From positions 186,001 through 250,000 of the forward strand of contig NZ_JAIXTJ010000024.1 of NCBI RefSeq assembly GCF_027483985.1: a stretch of DNA of 64,000 bases, given 5' to 3'. The stretch is from Flavobacterium sp. (GTDB lineage: Bacteria > Bacteroidota > Bacteroidia > Flavobacteriales > Flavobacteriaceae). Both the position numbers and the translations under genes were made by a program. Shown piece by piece: positions 22,776 to 32,451 of this stretch (position 1 is the stretch's first letter; each line of letters begins with the position of its first letter). Under the pieces are notes generated by a model. That model worked only from the letters and a program-made list of their open reading frames with translations, searched no databases and was not told where the DNA came from.

Positions 22776-25700
22776 TTATTGCTTTTCAATCCAAAGTCTT
22801 GCGTTTACAAAAGCTTCGATCCAAGGCGAAACTTCGTCTTTTTTATCGGTTGGATAATGTGCCCAATTCCACGGAAAAGTGGAGCGTTCAATGTGTGGCA
22901 TCATTACCAAATGTCTTCCGGTTTTATCACACATCATTGCCGTGTTGAAATCAGAACCATTAGGATTTGCAGGATAACCTTCATAAGCATATTTGGCAAC
23001 TATATTGTATTGTTCTTCAGCATAAGGCAATTTGAATTTACCTTCGCCGTGTGAAATCCATACACCAAGTGTTGTTCCAGCTAAAGTACCCAACATCACA
23101 GAATGATTTTCTTGAACCGTTACCGAAGTAAAACCGCTTTCGTGTTTGTGTGACTCGTTATGATGCATTTTTCCGTGTACTTCGTGTTCCGGATTGATTA
23201 ATTCTAGTTCCATAAACAACTGACAACCGTTGCAAATTCCAACCGAAAGTGTGTCTTCACGTTCGAAGTATTTTTTAAGTGCGTTGTTTGCTTTTTCGTT
23301 GTATTTGAAAGCGCCAGCCCAACCTTTAGCCGAACCCAAAACATCGGAATTCGAGAAACCACCAACAGCACCAATAAACTGAATGTCTTCCAACGTTTCT
23401 CTTCCCGAAATCAAATCGGTCATGTGTACGTCTTTTACATCAAATCCTGCCAAGTACATTGCATTAGCCATTTCACGCTCAGAATTACTTCCTTTTTCAC
23501 GAATAATAGCTGCTTTCGGACGAGGTTTTGCTGCATCAATCAAAGGTTTCAATCCTGTAAAATGACTTGGGAATTTATATGCTAAAGCTTGCTTACCTAA
23601 ATTCTCAAAACGCTCTGCGGCTTTGTTGTTTTTGGTTTGTTTTTGATCGAGTAGGAAAGAGGTTTCGAACCACAATTTTCGGTAATTTTCAATATCAAAA
23701 TTTGTTACGCTGAGCGCAGTTGAAGTGCCAAATTCTAAACTTCCAGAATCAGTTACATTTCCTAATTTGTAAAATTCTAAATCTTCGAATGCTTTTTCAA
23801 AAATGGTATCGTCATTTGCTTGAAGTACAATTCCGATATTTTCAGCAAATAGAATTTTTACTAAATCTTTTTCTGCGAAAGCATCGAAGGATATTTTAGC
23901 ACCTAAATTTACATCGGCAAAACACATTTCTAATAAAGTAGTGATTAATCCACCGCTTCCAATATCGTGTCCGGCAACGATTTGTCTATCTTTAATTAAT
24001 TCTTGTATGGTATTAAATGCTTTCTTGAAAAATGCAGCATCTTTAATCGTTGGCGTTTCTGCACCAATTTTATTTAAGGTTTGAGCAAACGAACTTCCGC
24101 CCAATTTAAATTCATCTTGCGATAAATTGATGTAATAAATCGAACCTTTATTTCTTTGTAAAACAGGTTCAACCACTTTAGTAATATTCGAACAATTTCC
24201 AGCAGCCGAAATAATCACGGTTCCAGGAGCAATCACTTCATCATTTGGATATTTTTGTTTCATAGAAAGCGAATCTTTACCGGTCGGAATATTGATTCCC
24301 AATTCGATAGCAAATTCTGAACAAGCTTCAACAGCTTCATACAATCTTGCATCTTCACCTTCATTTTTGCAAGCCCACATCCAGTTGGCAGAAAGTGAAA
24401 CCGATTTTAAATTGTCTTTTAAAGGCGCAAAAACGATGTTTGATAACGCTTCAGCAATAGCATTTCTACTTCCTGCTTTCGGATCAATTAATGCCGAAAT
24501 AGGAGCGTGACCAATTGAAGTTGCAATTCCTTCTTTTCCGTTATAATCCAAAGCCATTACGCCAACGTTATTCAAGGGCAATTGCAATGGTCCAACACAT
24601 TGTTGTTTGGCAACTTTTCCACCAACACAACGGTCAACTTTATTGGTCAACCAATCTTTACAAGCAACGGCTTCTAGCTTTAAAACGTCTGCTAAATAAT
24701 TTGGTATATTATCTACAGAATAGTCTAAATCACTATAATTTCGAACAATGGTTTTGTCAGTCATTATGGTTTTAGGAGAACTTCCGAAAAAGTCTTCTAG
24801 CGCATAATCCATTGGTTTTTCGCCAGTAGTTTTCGATTCAAATGTAAATCTATGGTCGTTAGTAACTTCACCAACTTGATACATCGGCGAACGTTCTCTA
24901 TCAGCAATTTTTTGAAGGATTTCGATGTCTTTTTCACCAATAACCAATCCCATACGTTCTTGCGATTCGTTACCAATAATTTCTTTGGCAGAAAGCGTTG
25001 GATCACCAACAGGCAATTTATCTAAATCAATCAATCCACCAGTTTCTTCTACTAATTCAGATAAACAATTCAAATGTCCACCAGCACCGTGATCGTGAAT
25101 AGAAACAATAGGATTGTTATCACTTTCTACCAAACCGCGAATGGCATTGGCAGCACGTTTCTGCATTTCAGGATTCGAACGTTGGATGGCATTTAATTCA
25201 ATTCCAGAACCAAAAGCTCCAGTATCAGCAGAGGAAACAGCAGCGCCACCCATTCCGATTCTATAATTTTCACCACCAAGAATTACAATTTTATCGCCTT
25301 CTTGTGGTTTCTTTTTGATGGCTTGATCTAATTTTCCGTAACCAATTCCACCAGCTTGCATAATTACTTTGTCGTAACCCAGTTTCCTTGCTTGCACTGA
25401 ACTTGTCGAAGTGTCGGAGGCTGAGGCACTCGAAGCCTCATCGTGTTCAAATGTCAAAACCGAACCAGTAATCAGCGGTTGTCCAAATTTATTTCCAAAA
25501 TCAGAAGCTCCGTTGGAGGCTTTTATCAAAATATCCATTGGAGTTTGGTACAACCAAGGACGTTCCTTCATACCTTCTTCGTAGTTTCGATTATTAGTCA
25601 ATCTTGAATAAGAAGTCATATAAACAGCAGTTCCAGCTAAAGGAAGTGAACCTTGTCCGCCAGCCAATCTATCTCTAATTTCTCCACCAGAACCTGTTGC

Positions 25701-26483
25701 AGCACCATTGAAAGGCTCGACAGTTGTTGGAAAATTGTGTGTTTCTGCTTTTAAAGAAAGTACTGAATCAAATTCTTTTTCTTGGTAAAAATCTGGTTTG
25801 TCAGCACTTTTTGGAGCAAACTGAGTCACTTTCGGACCTTTTACAAAAGCCACGTTATCTTTGTAAGCCGAAACAATATCGTTCGGATTTTCAGAAGATG
25901 TTTTTTTGATTAATTTGAAAAGAGAAGTTTCTTTTTCAACACCATCAATGATAAAAGTTCCGTTGAAAATTTTATGGCGGCAATGTTCAGAATTCGCTTG
26001 TGAAAATGCAAAAATTTCTGAATCGGTAAGTTTTCTGTTTAGTTTTTTAGCTAAATTATTTAAATAAGTTACTTCTTCATCGCTCAATGCCAAACCTTCT
26101 TGTTTGTTGTAAGCTGCAATATCTTCTATCTCTAAAATCGCTTCTGGTTGAATATTGATGGTAAAAATATCTTGATTTAATTCGGAATATTTTTGCGAAA
26201 GCATCGGGTCAAAATCCGAAAAATCATTTGAAACTTTTTCGAATTCTTCAATTCTGATGATGCCTTCAATTCCCATATTTTGGGTGATTTCAACAGCATT
26301 CGTACTCCAAGGTGTAATCATTGTGGCACGTGGACCAACAAAAAAATCCGCAAGTACGGATTTATCTATTTTATGAGCGTTGCCAAAAAGCCAATTTAAT
26401 TTTGAGGTAGTTTCTGCTGACAATTCGTTTTGCGTTTGAACAGCAAATACAGTAGCGGTTTCGTTTCCGAAAAAGTGAATCAT
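22776..26483 (-). CDS. purL: Phosphoribosylformylglycinamidine synthase, single-chain
   Basis: The 1235-residue protein is the large PurL form that uses glutamine and ATP to convert FGAR to FGAM in purine synthesis. Visible parts are the N-terminal domain, the linker and ATP site (FSQANSEHCRHKIFNG, about 163; KAETHNFPT, about 250), two AIRS-type halves (DHGAGGHLNCLSELVEE; GHDIGSGGLITTLLEM), and a C-terminal class I glutaminase with nucleophile Cys in VGICNGCQLFMEL (about 1083) and PHIERSTFPWNW. Two stretches absent from normal PurL, near residues 348-366 and 916-926, are encoded by short genomic repeats inserted in frame. It is a single-gene unit with its own terminator. Confidence 0.97.
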   Translation of the reverse strand: MIHFFGNETATVFAVQTQNELSAETTSKLNWLFGNAHKIDKSVLADFFVGPRATMITPWSTNAVEITQNMGIEGIIRIEEFEKVSNDFSDFDPMLSQKYSELNQDIFTINIQPEAILEIEDIAAYNKQEGLALSDEEVTYLNNLAKKLNRKLTDSEIFAFSQANSEHCRHKIFNGTFIIDGVEKETSLFKLIKKTSSENPNDIVSAYKDNVAFVKGPKVTQFAPKSADKPDFYQEKEFDSVLSLKAETHNFPTTVEPFNGAATGSGGEIRDRLAGGQGSLPLAGTAVYMTSYSRLTNNRNYEEGMKERPWLYQTPMDILIKASNGASDFGNKFGQPLITGSVLTFEHDEASSASASDTSTSSVQARKLGYDKVIMQAGGIGYGKLDQAIKKKPQEGDKIVILGGENYRIGMGGAAVSSADTGAFGSGIELNAIQRSNPEMQKRAANAIRGLVESDNNPIVSIHDHGAGGHLNCLSELVEETGGLIDLDKLPVGDPTLSAKEIIGNESQERMGLVIGEKDIEILQKIADRERSPMYQVGEVTNDHRFTFESKTTGEKPMDYALEDFFGSSPKTIMTDKTIVRNYSDLDYSVDNIPNYLADVLKLEAVACKDWLTNKVDRCVGGKVAKQQCVGPLQLPLNNVGVMALDYNGKEGIATSIGHAPISALIDPKAGSRNAIAEALSNIVFAPLKDNLKSVSLSANWMWACKNEGEDARLYEAVEACSEFAIELGINIPTGKDSLSMKQKYPNDEVIAPGTVIISAAGNCSNITKVVEPVLQRNKGSIYYINLSQDEFKLGGSSFAQTLNKIGAETPTIKDAAFFKKAFNTIQELIKDRQIVAGHDIGSGGLITTLLEMCFADVNLGAKISFDAFAEKDLVKILFAENIGIVLQANDDTIFEKAFEDLEFYKLGNVTDSGSLEFGTSTALSVTNFDIENYRKLWFETSFLLDQKQTKNNKAAERFENLGKQALAYKFPSHFTGLKPLIDAAKPRPKAAIIREKGSNSEREMANAMYLAGFDVKDVHMTDLISGRETLEDIQFIGAVGGFSNSDVLGSAKGWAGAFKYNEKANNALKKYFEREDTLSVGICNGCQLFMELELINPEHEVHGKMHHNESHKHESGFTSVTVQENHSVMLGTLAGTTLGVWISHGEGKFKLPYAEEQYNIVAKYAYEGYPANPNGSDFNTAMMCDKTGRHLVMMPHIERSTFPWNWAHYPTDKKDEVSPWIEAFVNARLWIEKQ
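23706..23730. repeat. Short dispersed repeat inside purL, copy 2
   Basis: ACGCTGAGCGCAGTTGAAGT resembles the dispersed flavobacterial repeat of the form CTGAGCGnAGTCGAAG. It adds about ten residues (including TSTALSVT) between the end of the second AIRS half and the glutaminase linker, without breaking the frame. Confidence 0.65.
25393..25440. repeat. Short dispersed repeat inside purL, copy 1
   Basis: The plus strand reads CACTGAACTTGTCGAAGTG followed by GAGGCTGAGGCACTCGAAGC. The reverse complement CACTTCGACAAGTTCAGTG is the common form of this repeat. It adds a Ser/Ala/Thr-rich stretch (EASSASASDTSTSSVQA) near residue 350, in frame. Confidence 0.7.
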
Positions 26484-26643
26484 TGTGTTGTTGTTTAATT
26501 TGAACTTTTTTCAAATGTTGATTTGAATGCAGTTCAATTTTAGTTGTTGTGCAAATTTAAGTCAAATAGTGTGGAGTGCCAAAAAAGAAGTAAATAGTTT
26601 TTAACGAGTTTTTGACAATGCATTCTTAAAATTTATAAATCAT

Positions 26644-26651
26644 TATATTTG
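26644..26651 (+). promoter_or_regulatory. -7 box of the LRR protein gene
   Basis: TATATTTG is an exact TAnnTTTG match 19 bases before the start codon. Confidence 0.5.
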
Positions 26652-26670
26652 TACTAAATTATTTATAGAT

Positions 26671-29181
26671 ATGAAAAAAATATATTTTCTATTCCTGCTT
26701 GTTGTTTTTCAAGTTAATAGCCAAATTGTTAATATTCCTGATGCTAATTTTAAAGCTAAATTATTGTCAGCTAATTCAAATCCGGTAGCAATTGGTACTA
26801 ATGGAAATTGGATTACTATAGACACTAATTCTAATAATCAAATAGAAGTAAGTGAGGCTTTAAATGTCGAATATTTATCTGTTTACATCTCTAATATTCA
26901 AGATTTAACAGGAATACAAAGTTTTGCCAATTTAAAGTCACTAAGATGTTATGGTAATCAACTAACAACACTTAATTTGACCGGATTATCAAATCTTAAT
27001 TATTTGGATTGTAGTAATAATCAAATGGCCAATTTATCCATTTCGGGATTATCAAATCTTACAGAATTACATTGTGGTAACAATCTTTTAAACACATTTA
27101 TTTTTTCTGGTTTGACTGGATTGGAAAAAATCGTTTTGGAAAATAATCAAATAACTTCTTTAAATCTAACACCATATCCAAATCTAAAATATGTGAATTG
27201 CAATCATAATTTAATTTCCAATTTTAATGTAAGCGGAATGAATAACCTTCAGTTTTTGTATTGTGAATATAATGCAATGACTGCCATAAGTTTAAGTAAT
27301 TTGCCAAATGTAATAGAATTCAGTTGTAGTTATAATAATTTAACTTCTTTAGATGTAACAAGCTTGCCATTGCTAAGGGAATTTTATTGTATTTACAATC
27401 AATTGACTAGTTTAAACATAAGCGGTTTGCATAAATTGAGATCGATTTATTGTAACAATAATCAATTAACATCATTAAATATTGATGCTTATGACGATGT
27501 GTCTTATGTTCGTTGTAGTTATAATAACCTAACCTCATTAACAGTTAATGGCTTGAGTAATTATGGCTCAAGTATTGACTGTGATTCAAATCAATTAACC
27601 ACAATTGACGTTTCGGGAATAAAATATTTAACGTCATTGAGTTGCAATTACAATATGCTTCAATCGTTATTTTTGAAAAATGGGTTAAATATTAATTTAT
27701 ATATTTATGATAATCCAAACATTCAATATATCTGTGCTGATGAAAGTCAGTTCAGTTATTATCAAAATATTTTAAATTATTATGGTGTAACAAATTGTAA
27801 TATTAATTCATATTGTTCTTTCGTTCCAGGAGGAATATTCTATACAGTTCAAGGAAATTCTAAATTAGATATCGATTCTAATGGTTGTAGCTCTAATGAT
27901 TCGTCATTTTCTAATGTTAAATTTAATATTTCAAACGGTACTACTACAAATGCGATACTATCAAATACCTCCGGAAATTATTCTATTCCTCTTCAACAGG
28001 GAACGTATTCTGTAACCCCAATTATTGAAAATCCCTCTTATTTTACAATCTCACCTGCTAGTTTTCAAGTGAATTTCCCTGCTCAAACTAGCCCTTTTAA
28101 TCAAAACTTTTGTATTACACCCAATGGAGTTCATAATGATTTGGAAGTAGTAATTATACCACTACTTCCAGCAAGACCAGGTTTTGATGCAACTTATAAA
28201 ATACTATATAAAAATAAAGGAAATACTACTTTGTCTGGTTCCGTTGTATTAGATTTTGAAGACAATAAAATGGATTTTGTTTCCTCAACGCCATCCTATA
28301 CAACGATATCTACTGGTGAGTTAATTTATAATTATTTTGATTTAGCACCATTTGAAATAAGAGAAATTATAATTACAATGAATATTAATTCACCAACAGA
28401 AACTCCAGCAGTAAATATTGGTGATAAATTGAGTTTTATAGTCAATATCAATCCTCTTTCTGGTGATGCGTATATACTAGACAATAGAATAAATTTTAAA
28501 CAAACTGTTGTTGGTTCCTATGATCCTAATGACAAAACTTGTATTGAAGGTGATGTTGTTGGAGCTGAAGTGATAGGTAATTATATTCACTATGTAATTC
28601 GATTTGAAAATACTGGAACTTTTCCTGCAGAGAACATAGTTGTAAAAGACATTATTGACGCTACTAAGTTTAATATTAATACTTTAACTCCAACATGCTC
28701 AAGCCATCCATTCGTTACTAAAATATCAAATGGTACTATTGTTGAATTTATTTTTGAAAATATACAATTGCCTTTTGATGATGCAAATAATGATGGTTAT
28801 GTAGCATTTAAAATCAAGACATTGCCAAGTTTATCAATTGGAGATACATTTAGTAATAATGCTAACATTTATTTTGATTATAATTTTCCTATTGAAACAA
28901 ACACCACTTTAACAACAATTCAAAATTTAAATAAAACTGATTTTGAATTTACAGATTACGTAACATTATATCCAAATCCAGCAAATAGTAAATTGAATTT
29001 TAAAATAAAAAAAGATATTGATGTTTCTTCAATTAATATTTATAATTCTTTAGGCCAATTAGTCTTGGTAGTTACAAATCCACATGAGTTTATTGATGTT
29101 TCTGTGTTAAAAACAGGTAATTACTTTGTGAAAATTATTTCAAATTTAGGTTTTTCAAATTGTCAATTTCTAAAAGAGTAA
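26671..29181 (+). CDS. Leucine-rich-repeat surface protein with type IX sorting domain
   Basis: The 836-residue protein has a signal peptide (about 1-17). About fifteen leucine-rich repeats with 20-23-residue period fill 55-360, each ending like LDCSNNQ, LHCGNNL, FYCIYNQ. A carboxypeptidase-like stretch (about 380-480) and a DUF11-like Ig domain follow (about 490-745; SYDPNDKTCIEGD, IRFENTGTFPAENIVVKDII). The C-terminus is a type IX secretion sorting domain (TLYPNPANSKLNFKI, INIYNSLGQLVLVV, LKTGNYFVKI). It should be exported by T9SS and attached to the surface, where LRRs usually bind proteins or glycans. The binding target is unknown. Confidence 0.92.
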   Translation: MKKIYFLFLLVVFQVNSQIVNIPDANFKAKLLSANSNPVAIGTNGNWITIDTNSNNQIEVSEALNVEYLSVYISNIQDLTGIQSFANLKSLRCYGNQLTTLNLTGLSNLNYLDCSNNQMANLSISGLSNLTELHCGNNLLNTFIFSGLTGLEKIVLENNQITSLNLTPYPNLKYVNCNHNLISNFNVSGMNNLQFLYCEYNAMTAISLSNLPNVIEFSCSYNNLTSLDVTSLPLLREFYCIYNQLTSLNISGLHKLRSIYCNNNQLTSLNIDAYDDVSYVRCSYNNLTSLTVNGLSNYGSSIDCDSNQLTTIDVSGIKYLTSLSCNYNMLQSLFLKNGLNINLYIYDNPNIQYICADESQFSYYQNILNYYGVTNCNINSYCSFVPGGIFYTVQGNSKLDIDSNGCSSNDSSFSNVKFNISNGTTTNAILSNTSGNYSIPLQQGTYSVTPIIENPSYFTISPASFQVNFPAQTSPFNQNFCITPNGVHNDLEVVIIPLLPARPGFDATYKILYKNKGNTTLSGSVVLDFEDNKMDFVSSTPSYTTISTGELIYNYFDLAPFEIREIIITMNINSPTETPAVNIGDKLSFIVNINPLSGDAYILDNRINFKQTVVGSYDPNDKTCIEGDVVGAEVIGNYIHYVIRFENTGTFPAENIVVKDIIDATKFNINTLTPTCSSHPFVTKISNGTIVEFIFENIQLPFDDANNDGYVAFKIKTLPSLSIGDTFSNNANIYFDYNFPIETNTTLTTIQNLNKTDFEFTDYVTLYPNPANSKLNFKIKKDIDVSSINIYNSLGQLVLVVTNPHEFIDVSVLKTGNYFVKIISNLGFSNCQFLKE

Positions 29182-29187
29182 ATAAAT

Positions 29188-30774
29188 TTAAGGAACAAAC
29201 TGATAAGCACCCAAAGCAACATTAGAACTTCGTGAATTTCCAACAATATCATTGAAAGAGCTAAATACAGAATCATTGGTCATTACTGTATTCCAAGCTT
29301 CGTTCAACCAAAGTTTATTTTTAGAAACATTTTTAAACTTAGGGTTAAATGTTGAAGAATTGGTTGCAATATAACAAGAAGTAAAGTCAGTTGTATTAGT
29401 TGGTGGATAAAAAATATTGTTTGAAAATTGGTTATTGATGTTATTTAATTTTATCAAACAGTGATTGAATCTATATGAAAAGGTATTGGTACTCTCTTTT
29501 TCGATACGAAGCTCAATTTGATTCGAGCCATAAACAACACAATTATTAAAATTGAAAATATTTACAGGATTATTAATATACAATGTTGTAGCGTCTTTAT
29601 AATAATCATTCAACAAAACGGCAACTTGTTTAGAACTGTTCCAATTGTTATTAAAAGTACAGTGGTTAAAATTATACGTTCCGCCATAAGTGCAAGCTAA
29701 GCTGGCTTCACCACAAAAATTTATCACATTGTTTCTACCTGTAATGGTTGATCTTCTTCCAAGAATTCCAACATTACTGCAATTGTAAATCTGTGAATTA
29801 TTAATGGTTAACTGCGGAATATCAGTAGCATCATCAACATCAGATGGAGTTGAGAGAATACCAACTGTTGCATTTTTAAGAGTTAAATGGTTGATTACGT
29901 TATCATTTCTATTTGAAAAATTAATAATCGCCAGCCATTGTCCAGGAACTTCTGAAAAGCCAGGTTCTAAACGATCGCCTTCAAAAATGACTTCATTGGT
30001 AACGTCTTCTTTATCATTTAACGGTGGATCTTGACCATTTACAGTTAGTTTACCATTTTTAGCAATTATCAATCCTGAATTGGCGTGAAAGTGTACTCTC
30101 GCGCCAGCATCAACAATCAATTCTTCATTATTGGGTACGAGTGCGTAACCATAAACAACGTAGGGTTTGGTGTTTTTCCAATGGTATTCATCATCATTTT
30201 CGGTATGACTTAAAGTACTTCCGATAATATCTTCAAATGTTCCGTTACCGTCAATATCAAGTTTTTCATACGTAAAGGTATTATCCGGATTAAGTGTTCG
30301 ATTTGGATAAATAAAATAAGCATCTTGTATTAAAGTCACCAATTCTACAGTTTGTGGCGCGCCAGTTACGTTAGTGAATTGTATTTGGTCGGTGTAAAGA
30401 AAATCTGCTGGATTTGCGCTTGCTGCATCACTTGTAACTTCAATAAAGATGAACAAACTGTCTTTAGCCAATAATTCAACATTGCTGAATATTTTGCCTT
30501 GCGCACCAGCATCGCCAGTCATTCCATCAATCATCAAACGGTATTTTGAATTTACGCCTTTTCCTAATTGAATTTTAGGTATCGCAATATCTTTATCACT
30601 TTTGTTAAAGACTTTTAGTCGGTACGTACTCGAACCGATATTGCTGAAAACAGTATCAAGGTAAACGGTATCTTTAGAGAATTCTAATCCGCCGGTATTA
30701 GGTTCAAATTCAAAGTCTTTCCTACAAGAACTTAAAGCAATAGTTATAAAAAATAAAAAAAGTAATTTACGCAT
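29188..30774 (-). CDS. Large lipoprotein with parallel beta-helix-like region
   Basis: The 528-residue protein has a lipoprotein signal (MRKLLFLFFITIALSSCRKD, Cys near 17). An N-terminal Ig-like domain (about 30-145; DTVYLDTVFSNIGSSTYRLK) is followed by a region of short stacked strands (about 205-500), such as VDAGARVHFHANSGLIIAKN, INHLTLKNATVGIL, NNSQIYNCSNVGILGR, FNHCTFNNNW and FNFNNCVVYGSNQIEL, typical of a right-handed parallel beta-helix. It is conserved in flavobacteria without a named function. A role on the cell surface, possibly in glycan binding, is inference. It converges on the LRR gene with 6 bases between stops. Confidence 0.8.
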   Translation of the reverse strand: MRKLLFLFFITIALSSCRKDFEFEPNTGGLEFSKDTVYLDTVFSNIGSSTYRLKVFNKSDKDIAIPKIQLGKGVNSKYRLMIDGMTGDAGAQGKIFSNVELLAKDSLFIFIEVTSDAASANPADFLYTDQIQFTNVTGAPQTVELVTLIQDAYFIYPNRTLNPDNTFTYEKLDIDGNGTFEDIIGSTLSHTENDDEYHWKNTKPYVVYGYALVPNNEELIVDAGARVHFHANSGLIIAKNGKLTVNGQDPPLNDKEDVTNEVIFEGDRLEPGFSEVPGQWLAIINFSNRNDNVINHLTLKNATVGILSTPSDVDDATDIPQLTINNSQIYNCSNVGILGRRSTITGRNNVINFCGEASLACTYGGTYNFNHCTFNNNWNSSKQVAVLLNDYYKDATTLYINNPVNIFNFNNCVVYGSNQIELRIEKESTNTFSYRFNHCLIKLNNINNQFSNNIFYPPTNTTDFTSCYIATNSSTFNPKFKNVSKNKLWLNEAWNTVMTNDSVFSSFNDIVGNSRSSNVALGAYQFVP

Positions 30775-30895
30775 GGATCGCTGAATTTTTGTAAATGTAT
30801 GTAATTATTTGAAATTTCAAAAATGAGTTTGTAAAAATGATAACGAATAAATGTGCTTATTAGTCTGTAAAGTGGTTAAGTAATTTAAAATTGAT

Positions 30896-30903
30896 TAATT
30901 TTG
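30896..30903 (+). promoter_or_regulatory. -7 box of the thioesterase-menF operon
   Basis: TAATTTTG matches TAnnTTTG 16 bases before the start codon. Confidence 0.45.
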
Positions 30904-30919
30904 TATCAAAACTATTGCT

Positions 30920-31348
30920 ATGTCCTTTGATAAAGAAAAAATGCTTGAGCTTTGCAACGAATGGTCCAAAAACACCTTGATGCAAACCCTAGAAATAAAA
31001 TATGTAGACGCTGGAGAAGACTTTCTTGTAGCTACAATGCCAGTAAATCCAAGAGTGCATCAACCAATGGGATTGTTGCATGGTGGCGCCTCAGTTGCTT
31101 TAGCAGAAAGTGTCGGCAGTGCAGCTTCGATTATGTTTGTAAATCCTGCAAAACAGGAAGTAAGAGGTATTGAAATTTCAGCAAATCACGTAAGAAGTAA
31201 ACGCGAAGGAATGGTTACTGCAACGGCGAAAATTCTTCATAAAGGAGCGAGTATTCACCTTTGGGAAATCAGAATTGTGGATGAAAACGAAAAGTTAATT
31301 TCGCTTTGCAAACTGACTAATATGATTTTACCAAGCAAAGGAAGATGA
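30920..31348 (+). CDS. Hotdog-fold thioesterase, probable DHNA-CoA hydrolase
   Basis: The 142-residue protein is a PaaI/MenI-type hotdog thioesterase: VHQPMGLLHGGASVALAES (about 54-72) holds the typical HGG helix start and the catalytic Glu, followed by GIEISANHVRSKREGMVTA. It hydrolyses acyl-CoA. Its stop overlaps the start of the isochorismate synthase gene by 4 bases (ATGA). That makes 1,4-dihydroxy-2-naphthoyl-CoA, an intermediate of menaquinone synthesis, the most likely substrate. The pairing is the evidence for this role; sequence alone would also allow other acyl-CoA substrates. Confidence 0.87.
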   Translation: MSFDKEKMLELCNEWSKNTLMQTLEIKYVDAGEDFLVATMPVNPRVHQPMGLLHGGASVALAESVGSAASIMFVNPAKQEVRGIEISANHVRSKREGMVTATAKILHKGASIHLWEIRIVDENEKLISLCKLTNMILPSKGR

Positions 31349-32403
31349 GTTTGATATTTCAAAAAGTTAGAGAACAACTTCACCATAGATTACCTTTTGT
31401 TTGTTACAACAAACCTAATTCTGATAAGATAGTGGCTCATTTTCAAAAAGGCGCTACATTATTTGACTTAGATTACAATCAATGCGGCTTTGCATTTGTG
31501 TCTTTTGACAATCAGAAAAGGTATTTATTTCCCGAGACGCATTCGGATCTTTATTTTGAAACCATTTCAGAATCGGATTTTATTTTTGAAAACACGTCAA
31601 CAACTAATTGGAGCGAAGCTGATAAAGCTGATTTTGAAAAATTAGTTCAAAATGGAGTAGATGCCATTCATCAAAGGCAATTTGAAAAAGTGGTGTTATC
31701 GAGAAAGGAAACTTTTGATGTGGGCACTTTTGATGTTGAGATGGTTTTCAAAAAATTAATTTTCAACTATAAAACTGCGTTTAATTATTGTATTTATCAT
31801 CCTCAAATTGGTTTTTGGATGGGTGCAACACCAGAACAATTTTTAAAAATAGAAGAAGATTTCATAAAAACTGTTGCTTTAGCTGGAACACAATTAAATA
31901 CTGGTTCAGAACAAGTTAAATGGAATAATAAAGAAATTGAAGAACAACAAATTGTAACTGATTTTATAGTGGACAATTTAAGTTTGATTTCAAAAAAGGT
32001 TACAAAATCAAATCCATATAATATCCAAGCTGGTTCGTTGATTCACATTAAAACTGATATTGAAGCAAAAATCGAAAATCATTCAGATGCAGAAAAAATC
32101 ATAAATTTATTGCATCCAACTCCGGCTTTGTGCGGTTTTCCAAAACTAGAATCGATGCAGTTTATTTTGGAAAATGAAGGCTATGATCGGGAGTTTTACG
32201 GTGGTTTTTTAGGTGAATGGAATAAAGATTATCTAACATTTGCAGAAAATAAATCAGATTTGTTCGTAAATTTACGATGTATGAAGGTTGAGAATAAGCA
32301 AATCAGTTTGTATACAGGTTGCGGAGTAACGAAAGACAGTAATCCCGAAAAGGAGTTTTTTGAAACAGTAAATAAAGCCCAAACCATAAAAAAAGTTTTG
32401 TAA
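31345..32403 (+). CDS. menF: Isochorismate synthase
   Basis: The 352-residue protein is a chorismate-binding enzyme. Signatures are VLSRKETFDV (about 115), PEQFLKIEEDFIKTVALAGTQ (about 157-177), LLHPTPALCGFPK (about 252) and FYGGFLGEW...GCGVTKDSNPEKEFFE (about 285-335). These fit the MenF/EntC group that converts chorismate to isochorismate, the first step of menaquinone synthesis; no siderophore genes are nearby. It overlaps the thioesterase gene by 4 bases, which supports menaquinone synthesis. Confidence 0.88.
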   Translation: MSLIFQKVREQLHHRLPFVCYNKPNSDKIVAHFQKGATLFDLDYNQCGFAFVSFDNQKRYLFPETHSDLYFETISESDFIFENTSTTNWSEADKADFEKLVQNGVDAIHQRQFEKVVLSRKETFDVGTFDVEMVFKKLIFNYKTAFNYCIYHPQIGFWMGATPEQFLKIEEDFIKTVALAGTQLNTGSEQVKWNNKEIEEQQIVTDFIVDNLSLISKKVTKSNPYNIQAGSLIHIKTDIEAKIENHSDAEKIINLLHPTPALCGFPKLESMQFILENEGYDREFYGGFLGEWNKDYLTFAENKSDLFVNLRCMKVENKQISLYTGCGVTKDSNPEKEFFETVNKAQTIKKVL

Positions 32404-32414
32404 AATAAATAATA

Positions 32415-32433
32415 ACTTCCAATTTTTGGAAGT
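32415..32433 (+). other. Small hairpin before bshB1
   Basis: ACTTCCAA pairs with TTGGAAGT around TTT just after menF. No T-tract follows, so it is not a standard terminator; it may stabilise the menF transcript or permit partial read-through. Confidence 0.4.
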
Positions 32434-32451
32434 CAAAATAAAAAGAAACAT

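Noticed and set aside
24292..25909. Several open frames opposite purL on the plus strand
   Set aside because: They lie wholly within the purL coding region, have no family resemblance and no promoter; they are antisense shadows.
26900..27680. Regularly spaced repeats that could suggest a CRISPR array or tandem DNA repeat
   Set aside because: They are leucine-rich-repeat codons within an open frame; the period (about 63-69 bases) follows the protein repeat and the sequences vary.
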